From: JBFLVQ01 sp040758525
GTDB taxonomy: Bacteria; Acidobacteriota; Blastocatellia; Chloracidobacteriales; JADJPF01
Length of the DNA: 6,229 nucleotides
Assembly: GCA_040758525.1 (NCBI GenBank)
Contig: JBFLVQ010000577.1
Coordinates: 1 to 6,229, forward strand
Reading direction: 5' to 3'
Shown: piece after piece, positions 1 to 5,415 of the stretch
Layout: each line of letters opens with the position of its first letter
Numbering within the stretch: position 1 is the stretch's first letter
Program-made: the position numbers and the translations under genes
The notes under the pieces: model-generated
What the model was told of the DNA's origin: nothing
Seen by the model: the letters and a program-made list of their open reading frames with translations, nothing else
Database searches by the model: none

Positions 1-144
1 TTAGCGCTTATTACATTCTTTAGAGGAATTAATAATCTTGTTGATAAGCATAGAGCAATTGCGAAGTGGACAATGCCTTTATGGCTCTATGTTAGTATCA
101 CAGGAGTTGTACTATATTTTATGATCTTTCCCTATTACAAATAA
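1..144 (+). CDS. DUF420 family membrane protein, C-terminal fragment (CtaM/YozB-like)
   Basis: An open frame enters from the left edge and ends at TAA 142-144, giving 47 residues; the start lies outside the window. The visible part holds a His-Lys/Arg-containing loop (residues 16-22, DKHRAIA), then KWTMPLWLYVSITGVVLYFM, one hydrophobic helix with the 'W-x2-P-x-WLYVS-x-TGV' pattern I recognise as the end of DUF420 proteins, and a short FPYYK tail. DUF420 proteins are small integral membrane proteins; the Bacillus subtilis member CtaM (YozB) is needed for biogenesis of cytochrome c oxidase. A similar job here is inference, since the rest of the gene and its neighbours cannot be seen. The fragment is too short to exclude another small membrane protein, but the helix pattern is quite specific. 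No intrinsic terminator follows directly. Confidence 0.75.
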   Translation, partial: LALITFFRGINNLVDKHRAIAKWTMPLWLYVSITGVVLYFMIFPYYK

Positions 145-416
145 TTTGGCTGATAAATATCACCTTACCAATCATCTTGCTCGTCAATTCAAATAAGTAA
201 CCGGAAATGGGACTGTTCTGTCCCACAAACGCACACTGTACTTTATATTACTATTCTATCCCCAGTCGCCAAGCCATATATCATTAATAAGTTAGGATTT
301 CTACATAAGATGGCACAGGGTTTGGTTATGCGATCGATAAGGCTATTTGTGATATGCAGAATCAACCTAATATTCTCAGTTACTAGTTTTAGCTCGGTTT
401 CTATTGAGGAGAGATC
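145..416. other. Intergenic region between DUF420 gene and permease gene
   Basis: No credible gene is visible on either strand. A perfect hairpin sits at 208-225: TGGGAC (208-213), 6-nt loop, GTCCCA (220-225). It is not followed by a T-run on either strand, so I do not call it an intrinsic terminator, although it could stabilise the 3' end of the upstream transcript. A weak promoter candidate for the permease is TTGTGA (347-352) with TAATAT (368-373), but the 15-bp spacer is short. The permease ribosome binding site lies at the right end. Confidence 0.5.
406..411 (+). promoter_or_regulatory. Ribosome binding site of the ADOP permease
   Basis: GAGGAG ends 5 nt before the ATG at 417. This is a strong Shine-Dalgarno match and fixes the start of the permease. 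Confidence 0.8.
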
Positions 417-2882
417 ATGCAAACGTTACTTCAGGACCTACGCTACGGCGCCCGAATGTTATTAAAGAGACCTGGTTTCACATTAATCGCAGCCCTCACG
501 CTCGCTCTCGGTATCGGCGCAAATACAGCGATCTTCAGTGTTGTTAATGCGGTGTTGCTGCGTCCACTACCTTATGAAGAGTCTGAACGTTTGGTGTTTT
601 TGTCTGAACGCAGCCAGCAATTGGAGGGAATGTCTATATCCTGGCCCAACTTCACTGACTGGCGCGCACAGCAATCGGTCTTTGATACTATTGCCGTCTT
701 CAACCAGGGCAGTTATAACATTACTGGTGGTGAGCCAGAACAGCTTAGCGCTGGGCAAGTAACTGCCGATCTCTTCACTGTATTACGTGTTGCAGCTACG
801 CTTGGTCGCGTCTTTACTGCTGATGAAGATAAGCCAGGGGCGGCGCCCGTTGTAGTGCTCAGCTATGGCCTGTGGCAGCGCCGCTTTGGTGGTGACCTCA
901 ATATTATCAATCAAACTATTACACTCAATGACCGTGCTTATACAGTGATCGGCGTAATGCCGAAAAACTTCCGCTTTCCTAGACGTGTGGAGATGTGGGT
1001 TCCCGTAGGACAACTTTCTGGCGAGCCAGATTGGCAACAGCGTGGCTCTCATCCTGGCTTATATGGTGTGGCCCGGCTTAAGCCCGGAGTGACGATTGAG
1101 CAGGCACGTGCCAATATGGATAGCATCGCTGTTAGCCTGGAGAAACTCTACCCAGATACCAATGAAAGTAATCGTGTCACCATTATTCCACTAATCGAAA
1201 ACTATGTACGCGACGTTCGACTAGCATTATGGGTACTGTTTGGTGCGGTTGGTTTCGTACTCTTGATAGCTTGCGCCAATGTTGCCAATCTACTGCTAGC
1301 ACGCGCCACAGCAAGACAGAAAGAGATGGCAGTGCGCGCTGCATTAGGTGCTGGTCGTTGGCGATTGATACGTCAATTACTTACCGAAAGTGTATTGCTG
1401 GCATTTATCGCTGCGATAGCCGGTTTAGTGGTAGCACAATGGGGCATTGACCTCATTCTCAATGTCAGTCCTGATTCTGTTCCCCGTGCACATGAGATCG
1501 GGCTTGATGGTAGTGTACTGGCCTTTACCATCGCTATCTCACTTTTTACTGGCATTGTCTTCGGCTTGGTGCCTGCCTGGCAGGCAAGCCGGCTTGATGT
1601 TCAAGAGACGCTCAAGGATACAGGGCGTGGTACTACTGGCAGACGGCAGTGGTTGCGCAGCAGTCTGGTAATCACTGAAATCGCGTCCGCACTAGTGCTG
1701 CTTATTGGCGCTGGTTTACTGATTCGTAGCTTCTATCATCTGCAACAGGTCAATCCAGGTTTCTCTTATCATGGTCTGACCAGCCTGAGCATATCACTAC
1801 CAGAGAAAAAGTATCAGAGCGAGCAACAAAGGATCAATTTCTACGCCGAGTTGGTAGAAAAACTACGGGCTACCGCGGGCGTAGAGGTAGTTGGAATGGC
1901 ATCCGGTCTGCCACTTGGCAATAATGGCTGGCAAACCTCTTTTCTCATTGAAGGCCAACCCGAACCACCGCCAAGCCAAGTACCACTAATGGAAGCGTGT
2001 GTAGCTAATATCGACTATTTTAAAGCTATGAACGTTCCTCTTAAAGCAGGTCGTTATTTTACTGAGCAAGACAACAGACAACACCTGGCTGGACGCGATT
2101 TGAGTGGGATGGCTGAGTCTGACAGAATAGCTGCTGGATTGAACGTGATTATTATTGACGAAGAGTTTGCACGCCGCTACTGGCCTAATGAAGAGGCTGT
2201 TGGTCAACGTATAAGACTTGGCACTGAGCCACAGGCGCCCCGGCTCACCATTGTCGGTGTCGTGGGTCGTGTAAAGATGGAAGGTTTGAATACCGAGTCG
2301 AATCGTGTGCAGGGCTATTTCCCTTACCTACAAGTTCCCCTAAGCAACATGAACTTGGTGATCAAGAGCAGACTCGATTCAACACAGATGATCGCAGCAA
2401 CTCGCAAACAAGTGCAGGCGATCGATTCAAACCAGCCGATCTACAGCATACGTACTATGGAGCAGATTCGCGATGAATCGGTTGCTTCAGAGCGATTGAC
2501 CCTGACCCTGCTAGGTTTCTTTGCTGCCATTGCATTAGTACTGGCAATGGTTGGTATCTATGGTGTGATGTCATATGCGGTCACACAACGTACGCATGAG
2601 ATTGGTATCCGTATGGCGCTGGGTGCAAAGGGTAGCGATGTGTTGCGTATGGTTATTGGACAAGGCATGAAGCTGGCATTGATAGGTGTCGGGACAGGTC
2701 TAATTGTCGCTTTTGCGCTCACACGTCTAATGACTAGTCTGCTCTTTGGTATTAGTGCAACAGATCCATTAACATTTTTTATCATTGCATTTGTGCTCAT
2801 TGCTGTTGCGCTAATGGCTTGTTACATTCCCGCCAGACGAGCAACAAAGGTAGACCCAATGATCGCACTCAGATATGAATAA
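417..2882 (+). CDS. ADOP-type (duplicated MacB/FtsX-like) ABC transporter permease
   Basis: The 821-residue protein is a fused duplication of the MacB/FtsX permease unit. Repeat 1 has a first transmembrane helix at about 21-43, a periplasmic MacB-like domain at about 44-266, and three helices near 268-292, 322-345 and 366-388. Repeat 2 starts with a helix at about 414-437, then a periplasmic domain to about 692 and helices near 694-718, 750-773 and 782-803. Equivalent cytoplasmic coupling segments occur in both halves: QKEMAVRAALGAGR (301-314) and THEIGIRMALGAK (726-738). The C-terminus PARRATKVDPMIALRYE is typical. Such proteins are abundant in Acidobacteriota and usually lie apart from an ATPase gene, as here; a MacB-like ATPase encoded elsewhere is expected to power it. 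By family, export or mechanotransmission across the inner membrane is likely; the substrate is unknown. Residues about 553-575 look like an insertion in the second periplasmic domain. Length is normal and no frameshift is seen. Confidence 0.93.
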   Translation: MQTLLQDLRYGARMLLKRPGFTLIAALTLALGIGANTAIFSVVNAVLLRPLPYEESERLVFLSERSQQLEGMSISWPNFTDWRAQQSVFDTIAVFNQGSYNITGGEPEQLSAGQVTADLFTVLRVAATLGRVFTADEDKPGAAPVVVLSYGLWQRRFGGDLNIINQTITLNDRAYTVIGVMPKNFRFPRRVEMWVPVGQLSGEPDWQQRGSHPGLYGVARLKPGVTIEQARANMDSIAVSLEKLYPDTNESNRVTIIPLIENYVRDVRLALWVLFGAVGFVLLIACANVANLLLARATARQKEMAVRAALGAGRWRLIRQLLTESVLLAFIAAIAGLVVAQWGIDLILNVSPDSVPRAHEIGLDGSVLAFTIAISLFTGIVFGLVPAWQASRLDVQETLKDTGRGTTGRRQWLRSSLVITEIASALVLLIGAGLLIRSFYHLQQVNPGFSYHGLTSLSISLPEKKYQSEQQRINFYAELVEKLRATAGVEVVGMASGLPLGNNGWQTSFLIEGQPEPPPSQVPLMEACVANIDYFKAMNVPLKAGRYFTEQDNRQHLAGRDLSGMAESDRIAAGLNVIIIDEEFARRYWPNEEAVGQRIRLGTEPQAPRLTIVGVVGRVKMEGLNTESNRVQGYFPYLQVPLSNMNLVIKSRLDSTQMIAATRKQVQAIDSNQPIYSIRTMEQIRDESVASERLTLTLLGFFAAIALVLAMVGIYGVMSYAVTQRTHEIGIRMALGAKGSDVLRMVIGQGMKLALIGVGTGLIVAFALTRLMTSLLFGISATDPLTFFIIAFVLIAVALMACYIPARRATKVDPMIALRYE

Positions 2883-2897
2883 CAATAGATGAAAAAA

Positions 2898-2916
2898 TCT
2901 CATTAAAATGATGAGA
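2898..2916 (-). terminator. Weak minus-strand terminator-like hairpin after the permease gene
   Basis: Arms TCTCAT (2898-2903) and ATGAGA (2911-2916) flank a 7-nt loop. Six A residues at 2892-2897 read as a U6 tract after the hairpin on the minus strand, so the element would act against antisense transcription entering the permease gene. The stem is short and AT-rich, and no minus-strand gene is present to need it, so chance is a real possibility. Read on the plus strand it has no U-tract. Confidence 0.25.
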
Positions 2917-2971
2917 ACAATGAATTTGCCATATATAGCCGAGTCTATTAGTATGGCTGATAACAGTGATA

Positions 2972-3029
2972 TGTGCAGTGAATAATCGAATAAACCTTAG
3001 TTGACCAATTCTCCGTTATTCGCTGCACA
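2972..3029. repeat. Inverted repeat with 14-bp arms upstream of the cupin gene
   Basis: The left arm TGTGCAGTGAATAA (2972-2985) and right arm TTATTCGCTGCACA (3016-3029) are complementary at 13 of 14 positions, and the odd one is a G-U pair in RNA. The pairing can extend inward by CG/CG with one bulged T (2986-2988 with 3014-3015). The loop is about 25-30 nt. No U-tract follows on either strand, so it is not a standard intrinsic terminator. It lies about 60 bp before the cupin start and could be an mRNA hairpin at the permease 3' end, or a protein-binding or looping site. Confidence 0.6.
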
Positions 3030-3050
3030 ACCTAGAACAAGTATTGTAAA

Positions 3051-3061
3051 TATAGTATAAC
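3051..3061 (+). promoter_or_regulatory. Possible -10 elements of the cupin promoter
   Basis: Overlapping -10-like hexamers TATAGT (3051-3056) and TATAAC (3056-3061) lie in an AT-rich stretch. No convincing -35 is present (TAGAAC at 3033-3038 is the best partner of the second). If either is used, transcription would begin around 3063-3069, at or inside the first ATG at 3067, which favours translation from ATG 3088. Confidence 0.3.
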
Positions 3062-3087
3062 GCCATATGATGAGAGACTCTTCCAAA

Positions 3088-3453
3088 ATGAATTACACAG
3101 CCATTAACCTACAAAATAAACTTACTAAGTTCTCTGAACAATGGTCACCGAAGATCATTGCTCAAATGAATGATTATCATTTCAAGCTTGTCAAGTTACA
3201 GGGTGAGTTTGTCTGGCATAGTCATGCCGACACCGATGAAGTATTCCTGGTAGTCGATGGAGAGATGGTTATAAATTTCCGTGATGGTGCTGTCACGCTT
3301 AAATCTGGCGAACTGTTTGTTGTGCCCAAAGGCACTGAACACAAACCTGTAGCAGAAAAAGTATGCTGCTTAATGTTGATTGAACCAGCAGGTACGATCA
3401 ATACAGGCGATGCTGGCGGTGAAATGACAGCACAGGATGGGGTCTGGATTTAG
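3088..3453 (+). CDS. Small single-domain cupin protein
   Basis: With start at ATG 3088 the product has 121 residues and is essentially one cupin barrel. Cupin motif 1 runs from G39 to G58 with H44, H46 and E51; motif 2 is G74-x5-P80-x-G82-x2-H85. All four residues expected to bind a divalent metal (H44, H46, E51, H85) are present. It resembles the short 'cupin domain-containing' proteins beginning with an N-L-x2-K-L segment and ending in D-x-VWI; their substrates are mostly unknown, so no reaction is assigned. The frame is open from ATG 3067 (seven extra residues), but that start has no Shine-Dalgarno site and sits next to a likely -10, while GAGAG (3072-3076) lies 11 nt before 3088; the family N-terminus also fits 3088. 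A hairpin, GTCTGG (3442-3447) with CCAGAC (3460-3465), brackets the stop codon but lacks a U-tract. The gene appears monocistronic. Confidence 0.88.
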   Translation: MNYTAINLQNKLTKFSEQWSPKIIAQMNDYHFKLVKLQGEFVWHSHADTDEVFLVVDGEMVINFRDGAVTLKSGELFVVPKGTEHKPVAEKVCCLMLIEPAGTINTGDAGGEMTAQDGVWI

Positions 3454-3699
3454 CATGTCCCAGACACAAACCAATTTCAGCAAAAATCACTGCCTAATAA
3501 AGGGAAATACTGCTTACTGCTGTAGTGCTAGCTTATGATAGCTTGGCTGCTGGCAACCTTGCCCAACTCAGCAATCTAAGCCTATAAAGCCTCTGATCAA
3601 CAGCAACCTGGTTGGATCAAAGTTAAACTTGAACCAACCGCCACACATAGCGCAACCACCTAGAAAAAGATCCCTGGCAAAACCCTTATTTGACCAATT
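3454..3699 (+). other. Non-coding stretch with weak hairpins and possible protein debris
   Basis: No intact gene is visible. An imperfect inverted repeat occupies 3610-3639 (GGTTGG ... CCAACC, with further partial pairing inside), and CAACC-T-GGTTG at 3604-3614 offers a competing short palindrome. One frame reads a signal-peptide-like MIAWLLATLPNSAI from ATG 3535, hits TAA at 3577-3579, and continues for 27 codons (AYKASDQQQPGWIKVKL and so on) to TAG at 3661-3663. This may be a decayed gene or chance. The stretch ends at a strong terminator, so it may be a long cupin 3' UTR or a small RNA. Confidence 0.35.
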
Positions 3700-3737
3700 C
3701 CCTTTGGCCAGTTAAGTTGCCAAAGGGCTGTTTTATT
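3700..3737 (+). terminator. Rho-independent terminator
   Basis: A perfect 9-bp stem, CCCTTTGGC (3700-3708) with GCCAAAGGG (3719-3727), encloses a 10-nt loop and is followed by CTGTTTTATT. This is the clearest intrinsic terminator in the window. It lies 246 nt beyond the cupin stop and just before the SDR promoter, so it insulates the SDR-TetR unit from upstream transcription. Confidence 0.8.
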
Positions 3738-3767
3738 ATCAGCCCAACATATCTACGGTATCTTTGG

Positions 3768-3796
3768 TTGAATACTGACCGCGGGTCAATTATAGT
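3768..3796 (+). promoter_or_regulatory. Sigma-70-type promoter of the SDR gene
   Basis: The -35 TTGAAT (3768-3773) and -10 TATAGT (3791-3796) are separated by exactly 17 bp, each close to consensus. Expected transcription start is near 3803, leaving a leader of about 54 nt. One TGACC-N3-GGTCA palindrome fills the spacer and a second covers the start site, so repressor binding would block RNA polymerase. Confidence 0.75.
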
Positions 3797-3809
3797 TGAC
3801 CGTAGGTCA
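3776..3809. promoter_or_regulatory. Tandem palindromic operators TGACC-N3-GGTCA
   Basis: Site 1 is TGACC-GCG-GGTCA (3776-3788) and site 2 is TGACC-GTA-GGTCA (3797-3809). Their centres (3782 and 3803) are 21 bp apart, two helical turns, so two dimers would bind the same face. The pair also forms one 40-bp palindrome (3773-3812) with 16 of 20 pairs matching. Position over the promoter and linkage to a TetR-family gene make an autogenous or local TetR operator the best explanation. The assignment to the TetR gene at 4753 is inference. Confidence 0.75.
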
Positions 3810-3840
3810 GTAAAAATGATCTTATCTAAGAAAGTCCGTT

Positions 3841-3846
3841 GAGGAG
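3841..3846 (+). promoter_or_regulatory. Ribosome binding site of the SDR gene
   Basis: GAGGAG ends 10 nt before ATG 3857, and AAGG (3850-3853) lies 3 nt before it. The open frame could formally begin at TTG 3839, but that codon overlaps this Shine-Dalgarno site, so ATG 3857 is the start. Confidence 0.65.
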
Positions 3847-3856
3847 TTTAAGGCTA

Positions 3857-4666
3857 ATGAGTAAAACCGTATTAATAACAGGAGCCTCTTCTGGTATTGG
3901 GCAGGCAGCAGCGCGCCATTTTCAGCGTAATGGTTGGCAGGTGATTGCCACTATGCGTAAACCTGAACAGGAACATGAATTGGTAAAACTTGATAATGTC
4001 ATCTGTGTGAAGCTGGATGTATTGGCGACAGATTCTATTGTTAATGCAATAGCAGTCGGGCTTGAGCGTTTTGGAGTAATCGATGCCGTAGTAAATAATG
4101 CTGGCTACGGTCTAGTTGGTGCATTTGAAGCTTCTACACCACAACAGGTGGAGCGACAATTTGCTACTAATGTCTTTGGTTTAATGAATGTCACACGCGC
4201 ATTGCTACCACATTTTCGCAAACGCCGTAGTGGAATTATCTTGAATGTTGCCTCTATGGGTGGACGTATTACCTTTCCTCTTTATAGCGTTTACCATGCC
4301 ACCAAATGGGCAGTAGAAGGATTTTCTGAATCACTGCAATATGAGGTACGCCAGTTTAACATTAAAGTAAAGATTATTGAGCCCGGTCCCATAAAAACAG
4401 ATTTTTATCACCGTTCTATGGATCTTATCTCTCAGCCCGGTTTGACTGAGTATGATGATTTTATTGCTAAAGCCATGCCGAACATGCAGAAAGCCGGTGA
4501 GAGCGGTGCCGCGCCAGAAAGAGTTGCTGAAGTGATCTATCGCGCTGCCACTGATGACAGTTGGCGTATGCGTTATGCTGCCAATGCTGCGATGATCCTA
4601 GGATTGCGTAGGGTTTTGCCAGACCGCGCCTTCCAAGGGATAGTGCGCAAGGTTGTGCTTGGTTAA
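3857..4666 (+). CDS. Classical short-chain dehydrogenase/reductase (SDR)
   Basis: The 269-residue product is a complete classical SDR acting as a cytosolic NAD(P)-dependent oxidoreductase on a carbonyl/alcohol substrate that cannot be named from sequence. The Rossmann glycine motif TGASSGIG is at 8-15, the D54 of the KLDV segment follows strand 3, and NNAG is at 80-83. The catalytic set is N105, S133, Y146 and K150 (YHATK), followed by EPGPIKTDF (175-183). The second strand ends in ATMRK with Arg34 rather than an acidic residue, which favours NADP(H). The overall style (long substrate loop after residue 180, GAAPERVAEVI near 217-227) resembles the 17-beta-hydroxysteroid-dehydrogenase-like SDR group with steroid, retinoid or lipid-like ligands, but this does not define the substrate. 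It is the first gene after a repressible promoter and precedes a TetR gene by 86 bp, suggesting ligand-induced expression. Confidence 0.92.
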   Translation: MSKTVLITGASSGIGQAAARHFQRNGWQVIATMRKPEQEHELVKLDNVICVKLDVLATDSIVNAIAVGLERFGVIDAVVNNAGYGLVGAFEASTPQQVERQFATNVFGLMNVTRALLPHFRKRRSGIILNVASMGGRITFPLYSVYHATKWAVEGFSESLQYEVRQFNIKVKIIEPGPIKTDFYHRSMDLISQPGLTEYDDFIAKAMPNMQKAGESGAAPERVAEVIYRAATDDSWRMRYAANAAMILGLRRVLPDRAFQGIVRKVVLG

Positions 4667-4684
4667 GCAGATGCGCCTGCCTGA

Positions 4685-4699
4685 TATCACTGATAGAGA
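4685..4699. promoter_or_regulatory. tet-operator-like palindrome before the TetR-family gene
   Basis: TATCA-C-TGATA (4685-4695) followed by GAGA (4696-4699) matches 14 of 15 bases of the Tn10 tetO2 core as I remember it, differing at the central base; the outer left half does not match. It lies just upstream of the extended -10 element at 4706, in the -35 region, where a bound repressor could interfere. It differs from the TGACC-type operators, so binding by the downstream regulator is uncertain. Confidence 0.35.
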
Positions 4700-4705
4700 T
4701 AGCGC

Positions 4706-4714
4706 TGATATAAT
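4706..4714 (+). promoter_or_regulatory. Extended -10 promoter of the TetR-family gene
   Basis: TG-A-TATAAT is a perfect extended -10: TG at 4706-4707 and TATAAT at 4709-4714. No good -35 is seen 17 bp upstream (ATCACT), which extended -10 promoters tolerate. Start of transcription would be near 4721, giving a leader of about 32 nt. The repressor can therefore be made independently of the SDR promoter. Confidence 0.6.
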
Positions 4715-4740
4715 GATCAAGACTAACATTGATATTTGTT

Positions 4741-4744
4741 GGAG
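4741..4744 (+). promoter_or_regulatory. Ribosome binding site deciding the TTG start of the TetR gene
   Basis: GGAG ends 8 nt before TTG 4753. The other in-frame TTG, at 4729, has no Shine-Dalgarno site and lies only about 8 nt after the expected transcription start. No in-frame ATG occurs before the helix-turn-helix. Confidence 0.6.
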
Positions 4745-4752
4745 CGCACCAT

Positions 4753-5403
4753 TTGATCAAACAGAGAGCTCACAAACATGAAGATAAACAAGAACGTCGC
4801 CAAACGATTCTTGATGTTGCTCTACAATTATGGGAGCAGACTGCCTATTCACAATTAACAATGGCAGAGATTGCCGAGCGTGCCGGTATCGCTAAAGGAA
4901 CTATCTATCTCTATTTTGCTACTAAAGAACATCTCTTTTTAGCTCTCTTAGAACGATTATTAGCTGAATGGTTTAATGATATTGATAGCCGTCTGACAGA
5001 TGCGCGCGGGCGTTGGAGTGTGGAACGAGTAGCGCGTTTGATCTGCCATTCGTTAGAAGGGCGCGAGCAATTAAATCGTCTTCATCCTATGCTAGAGAGT
5101 GTACTTGAGCATAATATTGATTATCAAACTGCGCTCAATTTTAAGCAGATTTTGCTGGCAAGATTGATTTCGACAGGAACGAAATTGGAGAAGCGGTTAC
5201 CTTTCTTGCGTAGTGGCGAAGGAGTACGACTGCTTTTACAAATGCGTGCACTTATGATCGGATTGCGCCAGATGACAGACAATTCTACAGTTGTCAAACA
5301 GGTATTAACAGAGAATATCGAGATGGGCCTTTTCCAACTCGATTTCAAGCGAGAACTGCTCTTTGGCTTGACTGCTTTAATCTATGGTATCAAACATAGG
5401 TAA
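4753..5403 (+). CDS. TetR/AcrR family transcriptional regulator
   Basis: With the TTG start at 4753 the product has 216 residues, normal for the family. The N-terminal DNA-binding domain spans about 15-62: helix 1 ERRQTILDVALQLWEQ, then the helix-turn-helix LTMAEIAERAGIAKGTIYLYFATKE (35-59), the standard TetR pattern with K48-G49-T50-I51-Y52. An Arg/Lys/His-rich tail (3-16) precedes it and may add minor-groove contacts. Residues from about 75 onward form the all-helical ligand-binding and dimer domain, which is too variable to name a ligand. TetR proteins are dimeric repressors released by small molecules. It follows the SDR gene on the same strand, and the SDR promoter carries two palindromes suited to TetR dimers, so control of that promoter is likely. 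Its own promoter lies in the 86-bp gap. An upstream TTG (4729) would add eight residues but lacks a ribosome binding site. Confidence 0.9.
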   Translation: MIKQRAHKHEDKQERRQTILDVALQLWEQTAYSQLTMAEIAERAGIAKGTIYLYFATKEHLFLALLERLLAEWFNDIDSRLTDARGRWSVERVARLICHSLEGREQLNRLHPMLESVLEHNIDYQTALNFKQILLARLISTGTKLEKRLPFLRSGEGVRLLLQMRALMIGLRQMTDNSTVVKQVLTENIEMGLFQLDFKRELLFGLTALIYGIKHR

Positions 5404-5415
5404 GAGAGACTTACC
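5399..5415. repeat. Hairpin spanning both convergent stop codons
   Basis: GGTAAG (5399-5404) and CTTACC (5410-5415) pair perfectly around a 5-nt AGAGA loop. The TAA of the TetR gene (5401-5403) is in one arm and the TAA of the minus-strand DUF2461 gene (complement of 5411-5413) is in the other. There is no U-tract on either side, so it is at best a weak bidirectional termination or pausing element. Confidence 0.4.

Noticed and set aside
347..373. Candidate permease promoter TTGTGA / TAATAT.
   Set aside because: The 15-bp spacer is too short for a confident sigma-70 call and AT-rich sequence gives many such hexamers, so it is mentioned only in the gap description.
783..1052. Minus-strand open frame inside the permease gene (89 codons), and similar short frames inside the other genes.
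   Set aside because: No homology, no ribosome binding site and full overlap with strongly supported coding sequence; these are shadow frames.
3067..3087. Upstream ATG pair (3067, 3070) as the cupin start.
   Set aside because: No Shine-Dalgarno site, an overlapping likely promoter -10, and extra residues (MMRDSSK) that do not fit the family N-terminus.
3001..3700. The 11-mer TTGACCAATTC occurs at 3001-3011 and again at 3690-3700.
   Set aside because: Several 11-base repeats are expected by chance in a 6.2-kb sequence, and the copies lie in different contexts. Each carries only a half-site of the TGACC-type operator with no palindromic partner.
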